Source of the DNA: Sialis fuliginosa
Taxonomy: Eukaryota > Arthropoda > Insecta > Megaloptera > Sialidae
DNA: 64,000 nucleotides
Assembly: GCA_961205875.1 (NCBI GenBank)
Contig: OY540813.1
Coordinates: 1,087,001 to 1,151,000 of the forward strand
Reading direction: 5' to 3'
A model generated the notes under the pieces. It searched no databases. It saw only the letters and a list, made by a program, of their open reading frames with translations, and had not been told where the DNA came from. Both the position numbers and the translations under genes were made by a program. Each line of letters begins with the position of its first letter. Position 1 is the first letter of the stretch. Shown piece after piece: positions 11,669-22,280 of the stretch.

Positions 11669-12035
11669 AATGTCCTGCAAATACAGAAAATGTGCAGTGA
11701 AAGTGTGCAAAGAAAGTTCAAATATGAAACCTACCATACAAATGCACCGTTTTACAAAAGAAACAGAACCTACAAAATATATGGCTGGGGAACATAAACG
11801 AAATAGATTTATTTAATTTAACAAAATCAAAATTAAGTAATTTAATGATATGCGATAAGCAATTTTCCACATTTCAGTACGAGACGTCCGAGAGGAAAAA
11901 ATTAAATTTTACTGCAGTGCGAACATTAAATTTACAGTCAAGTATAGAAGTAAATTCCAATCTAACGCCATCATATTGCTTTGTGCCACAAACCATGACG
12001 AACGTAGTTAACGAGAAAAACCGTATGTATAAGTA
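11669..12035 (+). pseudogene. Decayed THAP-domain reading frame
   Basis: The ATG at 11669 gives MSCKYRKCAVKVCKESSNMK ... MHRFTKETEP, then a stop. The following frame (11845-12035) gives ICDKQFSTFQYETSERKKLN FTAV..LNL. Together these follow the THAP zinc-finger layout: paired Cys, HRF-like block, C-x2-H site, then a P-x-L-type end. The C-x2-H histidine is Gln here (CDKQF), and the frame shifts midway, so it is not functional as a single exon. A TTTTTTATTTAG acceptor-like site sits just before the ATG. THAP domains occur in host regulators and in P-type DNA transposons; either source is possible. Confidence 0.6.
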
Positions 12036-12804
12036 ATATTTTTTTTAAAACACGACAGTCAAATTACTTATATTTATTTTGAATGATTGTATGTATGCAA
12101 TTAATTCATATACTGTATTTCACAGAAAAAGAAAATATGTATTTGAGATTTAATGTAGGCTAAGGATTTAAAATTATTTTTGAAATTTTTAAGCAAGTAC
12201 TGTAAAAATCTACATGTTATATTTATATGAATTTCAAAAATTCTAATTGTATTTTTATAATATTGTTTGTTGTTTTATAATTATTACTACATTATCATTA
12301 ATTGTGCCTATGATTAAATTAATTATATCTGTCTATATATATCTGTTAATTGTTGTTTGTTTGATTTTAATATTATTAATGTTCTTACTGTTATAAAATT
12401 TGTTTGTGTACCTGTATATTTTATATAGAATATGTATATAATATAATATTTTTTGTACTGTATAATATAAATAATTTTTTTTAATAAAATCAGTTAATAT
12501 TAATATAACCTATTATTTTAAATGCATTTAAACATTTTCAGAAAATTTTCAACATGATAACTTTGTGTTACTACTGATAATATAAAAATATATAATTAAT
12601 AAAATAATAATTATATAATAAATAATTTAATTTATAAATCCCGCCGATGATTTTGGTTTTCATATTAAACGCTAGATGGACAAAATTATATTTTTATGAA
12701 TAGCCCTTCTTTTATTTTTTAGTTCATATGAACTACCCCTAGAGGCGCTGTGGCCACAATATTTAACATTATATGTCCCTTCTACTTGTATATGTTCTGT
12801 GCTA

Positions 12805-13240
12805 AGCATCCTAGATAAAATTATTATTATATTTTTTGGCAGATATAAATTTGAAAACAAAATACTATTGACTATTTTATTAAATTTTGTGGCGGCATTT
12901 CAAAATGCACCAATCATACATTGTTAAATTTGACCAAAGGTTACTACAACACTTCTAATTGTCCCCATGTTAAATTTCCTATGTCTTAATTAACTTGGAA
13001 TACACTGTATATATAATATAACGATAAAAGAAGACACCAGTCTTGAATCATACCCCCAGTGTTGTACACTTGTTTAATTAAATATACTATATTATTAAAA
13101 ATATTTGTTGATATTTGATAAATGATAACATAGGGTGTTTTTTTTTTGTCCAATTAGTCTATGTTTTAGCTTTGGATCAAAAGTTAATTGTCCCAAAATT
13201 TCAAACTTGTGAACGGCGCAAACCCATTTGATTAACATGG
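12805..13240. repeat. Segmental duplicate, copy 2 (partner 10620-11075)
   Basis: Contains the right arm of the long-TIR MITE, ending GGAATACACTGTA near 13009, followed by the same CACCAGTCTTGAATCATACC and TTAGCTTTGGATCAAAAGTT flank as copy 1. Confidence 0.75.
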
Positions 13241-13322
13241 GAAAAATTACTTTTTACTTATGGGTGAATATCTCATTGAAAAATGTATTTATTTTAATTT
13301 CTCACAGCAGCATTTTATAGAG

Positions 13323-13618
13323 CAAACGTGTCCAACCTGCGGCACGCGAGGATCTTCGGTGCGGCCCGCAAAGATAATTAAAAAAAAAATAATAATAATA
13401 ATTAATCTGCATTGAAATTAGCACGACTAAAAAAAAAAGGTCTTAAATTTTTATTTTTCCTATAATTTAATTTTTATTATTCACTATAAAATTAAAAATT
13501 GAAATTGACGCGACAAAAAAAAAAAAGGTCCTTAGTTTTATTGTTCTGACCTGCGGCCCTTAGTAAATTGAGTTGTTTTTATGCTATGCGGCCCAGATGG
13601 TTCAAAAGGTTGAACACC
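13323..13618. mobile_element. hAT-type MITE, ~296 bp
   Basis: The ends CAAACGTGTCCAACCTGCGG and GGTTCAAAAGGTTGAACACC are imperfect inverted repeats. Flanks TTATAGAG (13315-13322) and TTATAGAA (13619-13626) form an 8-bp target duplication with one difference. GC-richer ends (TGCGGCCC) surround an AT-rich core. A related right end is at about 61980-62045. Confidence 0.7.
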
Positions 13619-13989
13619 TTATAGAAAATTAAATTTCTTATACGAAAAACATTATCATAAAAAGTAAAATCCAATTTTCATCATAATTTTTTTTTTTTTA
13701 AATTACAATTAATTGAGCACTTAATTCTCTGCAAAATATTGCTTGAAAATTTTTTCAACGAGCTATTCAAATAGGAAAAATACTTGGTTTGCGCCGTCCA
13801 CAGTTTTTTCACAACTTTTTATATTATTCTCTAAATAATAAACACACTTTTAAGGAAACCGAAACAATACAATTCGTCAGGGATTGTGGACAAAAATCAC
13901 CATTTTTGGGTCGGTTTTACTTTTTTCTGCAAAACTTTTTTATTTTTCTATTTTGAGTGCGGCGTGACTTCAAAGCCTATGGTCAGATT

Positions 13990-14324
13990 CTAGCAATTTC
14001 AATTTAGAAAAACAAAACACGAATTTTTAAAATAAATTGAGATAAATCTTTGTAAGGGAATATTTTACAACAAACGTTGTAGACCCATATTATAGGAAAT
14101 TTAATGCTCTACAAAAAATATTCTATAACATTTTCACGTAACATGTGTCGTTCTTGAGATATCTTGAAAAAATAAATATTTTGGGGTGTCACCCCTCCCC
14201 CTTAGATACGATTTTGATGATTTTGAAATGGGACTGTCCTCAAGCGAGACCCAACCATCCGACCAAGTTTCAATAATATCGGTTCAGTGTTTCATGAGTT
14301 ATGCGTGTGACAAGGATTCAGGGG

Positions 14325-14355
<31 letters not shown>

Positions 14356-14480
14356 CGGAACGAAAACTGTTTGCGTTGACGTGAAACGGATAAATCAATT
14401 TAAAATTTTGAAATTGGAGAACATTTTTTTTGTCTCAATCTGAAACGATCACAAAGCTTCTCGTATCTTCGATATTGCGA
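13990..14480 (+). repeat. Dispersed repeat with GACA-rich tract, copy 1 (inverse copy 60410-60830)
   Basis: Includes GGTGTCACCCCTCCCCCTTA, a (GACA)n run near 14330-14356 and GTGAAACGGATAAATCAATT. The same order appears in reverse at 60410-60830. No coding potential is recognised. Confidence 0.75.
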
Positions 14481-15344
14481 AGAAGCAAAAATATTTACAA
14501 ATTGATAACTTCATTTAAAAAATGAAATTCGCGAATCGAGAAAATTGAATATCTAGTAACAAAAAAAAACAAAAAACATTCAAGCCCTCGACGGGGGCAT
14601 TTAACTTTAATAATCAGTAATAATCATAGGTACCAATACAACAAAAATGTAACTACATTAACAAAATCATTATATCTCTAAGTTCATTGGACGTGACATA
14701 TACGCCCCCTCCATTTACCTGTAATGGAGTTACACGACGAGCACCAATCAGCGTCTAGACTCCGCCCACACACATCACCCTGATTGGAACGGTCGAGTTT
14801 TATTGTTTTTCTCGCAAGAAAAGCCACCTATGATTTTCGTCCGATTTGTGTTTACTAATTATTCATAGCCTGCTGAACTATGGAGCTTGTTCAAGCTCAG
14901 AGCATATATTATTTATATGTTACATATATATATATATACACTGCATACACACTCGTAATGCGTGTGGGTGATTTGGAGGTATGTATAATAAATTCAAAGC
15001 AAGCATGTGGTTAATTTCGTGTCCCCGAGAATATAATTTATTGTCGGTATTTGTAACATTTTCATTTTCGTGGTGCGCGATATTACCCAGATTCATTTAA
15101 ATAATTAGTCAGGTGAACGAAAAATTATGTTAGGTAAGTTCCTGATGAGGACTTCTTGTGAAGTCGAAACACGTGTCGATTGTTTTTTTTTGTGTTTGAG
15201 ATTTCTTTTTACGTGATAGATACGTTCCACGATAAATCGCGAATAAAAAATAAGGGAAGCACATTTTGTCAATCCTCCCCCTCCTATTAACAAAAAAACT
15301 AGTTATGAAACAGCTTTAGTTCAAGCTTTTACTTTTATTTATAT

Positions 15345-16107
15345 AGTAACCTAATGATTCTACGTCCTAATTTCTTGTATTTTAGTCGATATTTGTGTGT
15401 CGAGTTGAAGTTCACTGCAGGAAATTTCACAAAAAAATTTAGAATTTTTGATTTCGTTAAAAGTATGTTTATTGTATAGAAAATGACGTGAAAAGTTGTT
15501 TGTTTCAAACCGCAGGTCTGTATCTCAAATCGTTCTCGAGATATAGCCTCTCAAAGTTTTAGTTTTTTCAAATTTTTGGAGAAAAAAGGCCATAACTTTT
15601 TAACGCGTGGTCGGAATTGATTTTAGTTGACGGATTTGGAATCAGCGTGTCAAAATCTATATAATGACGTGTATAATACTTTAAAATCCGACAAAAAAAA
15701 TTTGGTCAAAAATCGACATTTTTTTAAGGTATACCCCTTTGAATTTTTTCGATTTTTCGCGAAATTTTTTTTTTCGAGTTTTAAAGTATTATACATGTCA
15801 TTATATAGATTTGGACACGCTGATTCCAAATCTGTCAACTAAAATCAATTCCGACCATCTGTTCAAAAGTTACGGCCATTTTTCTTCAAAATTTTGAAAA
15901 ACCCAAAACTTTGAAAGGCTATATCTCGAGAACGATTTGAGATACAGACCTGCGGTTTGAATCAAAAAACTTTTCACGTCATTTTCTATACAATAAACAT
16001 ACTTTTAACGAAATCAAAAATTCTAAATTTTTTAGTGAAATTTCCTGCAGTGAACTTCAACTCGTCATATAAATATCGACTAAAATACAAGAAAATAAGA
16101 CGTAAAG
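15345..16107. mobile_element. Fold-back element: ~750-bp near-perfect palindrome
   Basis: Two arms of about 350 bp are inverted copies. The left arm runs from TACGTCCTAATTTCTTGTAT through GAAGTTCACTGCAGGAAATT and TCTCGAGATATAGCC. The right arm has the reverse, ending AAATACAAGAAAATAAGACG. The loop near 15735 is short. A second copy at 30042-30715 has a truncated left arm but keeps a longer right terminus (GACGTAGAATCATTTAG), which matches the left flank here in reverse, so the true end is near 15345. Open frames inside are mirror images, not genes. Confidence 0.85.
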
Positions 16108-16572
16108 GTATTATAGTTTTATAATTGAACGTGTAAATTAATATTAAATACTATTTTTGACTTTTGGTTAAAATGTTTGGGTATTATTATTAATTTACCC
16201 ATAAAGAAAGGGAAGCACTGCTTCCCCTGCTTACTCGAAATAGCTGTAATCCGCTCGCCTATTTATAACAGTTAATTTAATTAGAATCACAATTACGTAT
16301 AAGAAAGTCCCATGGTATCTTTAAAAAAATATATTTTTAATAGCACGTACGTCACTGGTGATCATTATGTTATTATACACTCTTTATAACAGTAAATTTA
16401 TATGTTATCGTCTAAGAAAAGCAGCCATAATTAAAAACAATATTAAAATAAATCAGGCATAATAAATCACATAGTTTGAATTACATATTCACGAGTTTTG
16501 ACAATAAAAACGTGATTTTTGTTCAGGGGTGTATTAGTAAGTACTCTCAATATTTGCATTTGTTATAATTTA

Positions 16573-16750
16573 TAATTATAATAATACTTATAACCCATAT
16601 ACTAATATTATAAATGCGAAAGTATAATTCTGTCTGTTTGTTACCTTTTCACAGCTAAACTGCTGAACGGATCTTGATGAAATTTGTTACGGAGATAGCT
16701 TGTATCCTGAGGAAGGCCATATGCTACTTTTCATCCCTAAAAATATTATA
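16573..16750 (+). repeat. Dispersed repeat, Helitron-like leader, copy 1
   Basis: The segment ATATTATAAATGCGAAAGT ... GATCTTGATGAAATTTG ... TGTATCCTGAGGAAGGCCAT recurs at 27445-27585. The opening resembles insect Helitron 5' regions, but neither end is defined here. Confidence 0.5.
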
Positions 16751-16974
16751 AATAATATTTGCTTTTAAAAATCGTGTTTTTTTTTTTAAATATTTACTCT
16801 GATGTATTAAATGTCATTTTGACGTTTTGAATGTCAATTTTGACGTTTGCATAAATTTAGATTTAGATTGAATTTGTCAAAAAAATAAAAATATACGAAA
16901 AAATAATTAGGTGCGTCTTAATAAAAATTTCGAACTAATATTTTTTAGTAAAAGCAATTTATCTGAGCACTTTA

Positions 16975-17672
16975 TCGTGTTTTATTTTAAATTGTTGAAT
17001 AATTAACTACCTTTGGTGAATTTGGCACGAGGAAGCACTGTACATTTACTTGGCAGATGTTTTTTAGTAAAATTGTATAAAAATTAAATGGTTAACCAAT
17101 TCCAGGCAATTTATATAAACACTATTGGTTTTTATTTAAATTGTTGAATATAATTAACTACCTTAATTTGGTGAATTTGGCACGAGGAAGCACTATGCAT
17201 TTACTTGGCAGATGTTTTTTTTAGTAAAATTGTATAAAAATTAAATGGTTAACCAATTCCAGGCAATTTATATAAACACTATTGGTTTTTTTTTAAATTA
17301 TTGAATAATTAACTATCTTTGGTGAATTTGGCACGAGGAAGCACTGTGCATTTACTTGGCAGATGGTTTTTTAGTAAAATTGTATAAAAATTAAATGGTT
17401 AACCAATTCCAGGCAATTTATATAAACACTATTGGTTTTTATTTAAATTGTTGAATAATTAACTACCTTTGGTGAATTTGGCACGAGGAAGCACTGTGCA
17501 TTTACTTGGCAGATGTTTTTTTAGTAAAATTGTATAAAAATTAAATGGTTAACCAATTCCAGGCAATTTATATAAATACTATCGGTTTTTATTTAAATTG
17601 TTGAATAATGAACTACCTTTGGTGAATTTGGCACGAGGAAGCACTGTGCATTTACTTGGCAGATGGTTTTTT
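16975..17672. repeat. Tandem repeat, ~150-bp unit, about 5 copies
   Basis: GAATTTGGCACGAGGAAGCA recurs near 17018, 17173, 17322, 17472 and 17622. Each is followed by TTTACTTGGCAGATG and GGTTAACCAATTCCAGGCAA. Copies differ by a few bases and T-run lengths, so the array is fairly young. Confidence 0.88.
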
Positions 17673-18229
17673 TTATAAACGACCACACCAATATGGGTTT
17701 TGTATTGTAGATTTTGTAGATACAGCCCTGTTTGGCTATTATACAATATTGATCTAAAGGTTGTAAAGTCTTATCAGGAAATATGCAAATTATCCAGTTA
17801 TTTCTGCAGGTATACGCAACCACAGGCCGGGCCACGTCTCCTGTGGGGAAATGATCAATTTTCCTACATAGAGTGAGAGAGAGCGAACGATACAGTGCAG
17901 GCTCCAACATACATACGTTATTTTAAGGGTGTATATCTCAAAATGCTACCAAATTCATGAAAATTGGTTAAAATGTTCTCTTTACAATTCTAATGTAATA
18001 AACCAAATAATAAATTGATTCAATAAGCCGTTTAGTTTTACTAGCATTTGATACCATTTTTTTAAATGACCCAAAAATCTCTCCATTTAAAAATTTCGCA
18101 CTATAACTATGAAAATATTAATTGAAATAATTTGAAATTTTAATATGTAAAACTACATCATATAATGTACATTTTAAAACCAATCTGAAGTCTATGCGAT
18201 TTATAGTTTCCATGTTCTATGTATTCAAA

Positions 18230-18804
18230 TAAGGTACTGGCACCAGTCTTGGATATGACCTCAGTAATGGCTATTTTTTAATTATAATTGTACTGAATTA
18301 GAAATATTTGTTAAAATTGATATTTGATTACTACGATTTCTGAATATTAATCTATTTATATACATTTAACTGTCTTATAGCGTGATTTGATGACAATCGA
18401 CCGATAGGTGTCAAAATGGTAGACATTTAAATTAATTATTAGTATAATTTATTTATTAATTATTATATTATCATAGCAACTGTTTTATACATTGTTTCAA
18501 ATTTGACGATTGTTTCTTCTATATCTTTTGTGTCGTAGTACTTATCATTAGTAAGTGTCCATCACTGCGTGCTCATTACTGGTTTTACTTTATCGATTAC
18601 TGGAGAAAAAGCATAAATAAAATAAAAGGCTATAATTTAAAAAACAAACTATATTTGCAGACTTTGGTAATTAAATTGATTAAATAAAGAGTCACTTGTT
18701 TTATTAGTAACATGAGTTCATAAGAATTACAAAAAAGAAGACCGTCAATCACAAATACAGTAAATCTTGCTCTTATAGCGGCCATAACTGGTGCCAGTAC
18801 CTTA
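18230..18804 (+). mobile_element. MITE family 1, full-length reference copy (575 bp)
   Basis: Bounded by exact inverted repeats TAAGGTACTGGCACCAGT and ACTGGTGCCAGTACCTTA (18 bp). Related copies in the window lie at 3774-4145, 5445-5826, 9367-9872 and 61436-61611. No transposase frame. Flanking TA could be part of the TIR or a TA target duplication, so the superfamily is undecided. Confidence 0.88.
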
Positions 18805-19368
18805 CATGAAAATTGGTTAAAATGTTCTCATTAGAATTCTAATGCAATAAACAAAATATTAAATCGATTCTAGTAGCTTTACTACGAATTTCGTCGAATT
18901 GATTGCGATTTTTTTTCTAACAAATAAAACTATATACGAAAAAGCAAATAAATTCATAATAAGATTTTTAACCTTCCATCCCCCAACCCTTAAAAAATAT
19001 AAGCAGAAAAAAGTAAAGCTAATTTTCATAGGATTTTGAATCTTCAATATTTCACCCCTTTCACAGATGAAGGGTTGTAATTGATCTAAAAAAATCATTA
19101 TTTCTTTTGAATGGCGTATTCAGAATTATTTAAGGAGGGGGGGGGGGGGCATTTTTTTATGGACGGGACATATACATACCTATAACATATACATATATTA
19201 TACGTTATATATATAAATCTGACCTCTCGTTGGTTACAGCATTATTGTGTGGGGGGGTAGGCCCCTCTGCCCCCCCCCTCGTACACCACTGAGTGCACGC
19301 ACTGCTGGCCAATGCAATGTAAGGATCAGTCAGTGCGATATGTATTTAATGCTATACATATACAGGAT

Positions 19369-19801
19369 GAGTCATATCAGGTGGAACAAACTTGAACCGT
19401 GGATTGAGAAAAATATTTTAAGCAAAAAACATTATATAAACATGTGTCCGGAAATTTATCATGAGGGGGCTACAGCCCTCCAAAAATTTTATTCAAAATT
19501 AGTTTTTATTTAATATCTGGAGAACCCATTATGCTAAAGTTACGTAATTTGATACGGGGTTTAGTAATTATTGATTTCCAGTATTAACCAATTATAATTT
19601 AGACCAGGGCTGTATGGGGCCAGTAGGCCCATCGATTTTTATCTAGTATATTTTTGTTCTTTAATTTTTTCCTGTGTTAGACATTTGAATAAGACTGTAT
19701 GAGACAAAATACACAAAAATATACTTTGCTCATTTATCATAGGATAACCCGTTTACGAGAAATATGGATGCAAAAGAAAGGATGATATGACTCACCCTGT
19801 A
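19369..19801. mobile_element. MITE with TACAGGRTGAGTCATATCA ends
   Basis: The left end TACAGGATGAGTCATATCAG and the right end GATATGACTCACCCTGTA are inverted. An isolated copy of the right end is at 21648-21664. Interior non-coding. Confidence 0.75.
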
Positions 19802-20150
19802 TATAGATAAAGTACAGGTAACTCGTTATATGTAAATTTGAATAATGACGCTTTGAGATTACCCTTCATATATGCAGTGGTGCATTTACATAATGGTTCA
19901 GGGGGGTTGGACTAATGCACCATAATGTTAAGGTGTACAGGAAGACTTCAATGTAATGGACTTGGAAATAAAACATCACACAAAATAAGGTACTTTGCCT
20001 GCTAAGATTAAATTTAAAATAAAATGAAAAATATTACATGTCAATTTAAATTGATAAATTAACAAATAAGTTGAATAGTTAATATCTCAGCTTGGCGCGA
20101 TCCTACAGACTCCAACTTTTTTTTTTAAATATAGCTTTCATCATACACTT

Positions 20151-20480
20151 TAATGTCCGGTATTATAAAGGAGCTAGCAAAATTTGCTAGCTAGCAATTA
20201 CTTTCAAATAGGGTATTAATTATGTACTAGTATCTATGGAATTTAGAGCAGTGACACTTCAACTAATTGTAACACAGTTGGTATCTTTCACCGTACAAAA
20301 TAATTTTCATAATATCACCACTGTTTTAATACCGTTTGTATTTACTTACTACAACGCGTGCGCGAAACTTGTCAAAGTCTTCAACAAACTCCAAAAGAAC
20401 TGTCATATAAGTGTGATATCTCATTTGAAAGTGCATGCTAGCTAACAAATTTGCTAGCTCCTTTATAATACCGGACATTA
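20151..20480. mobile_element. TIR element, 330 bp, with TAATGTCCGGTATTATAAAG ends
   Basis: The first ~45 bp (TAATGTCCGGTATTATAAAG, then GAGCTAGCAAA...) match the inverse of the last ~45 bp, ending CTTTATAATACCGGACATTA. The inner GCTAGC palindromes add further folding. A plus-strand open frame inside (20236-20445) looks fortuitous. Confidence 0.8.
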
Positions 20481-22280
20481 GACTATCAAATGCCCCAAAA
20501 CCGTCGAGACCCCCTTCCCCTCTTATTAAAAAATTAAAACTGATAAATTAACAAATAACTTGAATAGTTTATATCTCAATATATCATCTCAAACATTTTT
20601 TTAACGACTCTCACGAAAAAAATTCATAGAACTTCATTTATACTAGACTATATTACGAATAGAATGAGCTCAGTTTGAACTCTCTACCACTAATAGAACC
20701 GGAGATATGACGTCGTGAAATTGGATCTGCGAGCATTCTATAGGTCGTAATTTAACAGATCAAAACTAAAATGATTAATTGATCATATCTCCTTAACAAA
20801 TAAACATAGTGAGTTCATTTTTAATGTATTTTCTTTGTAATTTTATAGAGAACAAAAAGTACCTATACAGTTTTGATGAATTTCGCGATAGGGTTTCAGT
20901 TAAAACGCAAAATCTGGCCTGGCACCCCAGGCGGACGTCTTGGTTCACCCCCCCCCCCCCCCCCTTCCTCCTTAAAGCCGGCACTGCATATGTGTGTACA
21001 TGGGCGATGGGAGGGGGTGCAAGGAGGTGCACTTGCACCCCCCTGTCAAAAATAAAAAAAACACATGAAAAAATTAAGAAATACAATTATTGTTTTAAAA
21101 TTCACTCTTTGAATAACAGTTTAAGTTTTGGCGCCACCTAGTAATATCGTTAGGAACTAGAAGTAAAAGTGGATTAGGAAACTGTAACGAATGCGGTTTA
21201 TATCTTGAAATGTAGGTTCCTGTTAAGTAATTAACTGTTTATAGGATAGAGGGCAGCACATATTAACTTTGTAACTAGAAATTAACTTACTATTTGGCGT
21301 TACTTACGCGAGTTTTACAGTAATGCTAAAAGTAGTTTGACTTTAATAAGCTATTAGGTGCAACTTTTTTTTCAGATATTTGAGTACGTTGATTAATCTT
21401 ACAGCACCCTCTACCGAGAGAAGAAAGCATTTTTAAGAGAAATTTTACTAAAGATACTAATTTTTTCACGTAGAATACGAACATGCTATAAAAAATATAG
21501 GTTTTAATTTTAAAAATTAAAATTGACATTGAAAAATGGTTTGAAGGTCACCATTGTTTGGCCCCCTTGAAACCAAGCAACTTTTGTTTGAAACGTTTTT
21601 TTCTCAATTTCGCTTACTTTTCGAGATATTTGACAGCGTTGATTAAAATGACTCACCCTGTATAAGGTTTTTACAAAACCAACATATTTCCAAAGCGATA
21701 ATAATTGAACAAACAATAAAAGGAGAGCGAAAGAAAAATGCACTCGATAATAAAAATAATATTTATTTGTTTTGGTACAAGTAGTATATACAAAAAGTCA
21801 AGAAAGAAAAGAAACATAATAACATATATTAAACAATATAAACTAATATAACCCATCCTGCATTTTGTAACTAGCACCAAATTTGGTATTTAGCTAATAT
21901 ACAAACCATTTAAAAAATAACAGTAAACATCCATTTTATCTATTTTTATAACGAATTTTGTCATACCTTACAGTAAAAATGGTGGGGACTCATAACTTGT
22001 CATTGGCGAGAAGATTGTCGCTAAGTGTTGGTCAAGTGCGGGGGGCGGTGAAAAAGGGATAGAGGAGAAATCAAGCAGTTTAAAACTATTAACTTCAAAA
22101 TGCATTTTTAGACTTTCTTAGTGTGTTTAATATATGATAATACATATAATGTCAAAAATATATAACCTGGTCGAGAAAAATTAACCCGTCCGTTATTTGT
22201 TTAATTTTATGTTTTAAACAATTGCTTTTTTGTCTACAATTGAAATATATGTTAATTATTTGAATTGATGTCTTTTCGAT

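Noticed and set aside
14326-14360. GACA/GACG run that might be a regulatory repeat
   Set aside because: Part of a dispersed repeat that also appears inverted at 60410-60830; an ordinary microsatellite inside a transposon relic.
15627-15842. Overlapping 62-71-codon open frames on both strands reading MTDLESACxNLYND, also at 30234-30445
   Set aside because: They are mirror images produced by the fold-back palindrome, not genes.
17593-17910. 105-codon minus-strand open frame
   Set aside because: Its C-terminal part lies in the tandem array and no domain is recognisable; probably fortuitous or a transposon scrap.
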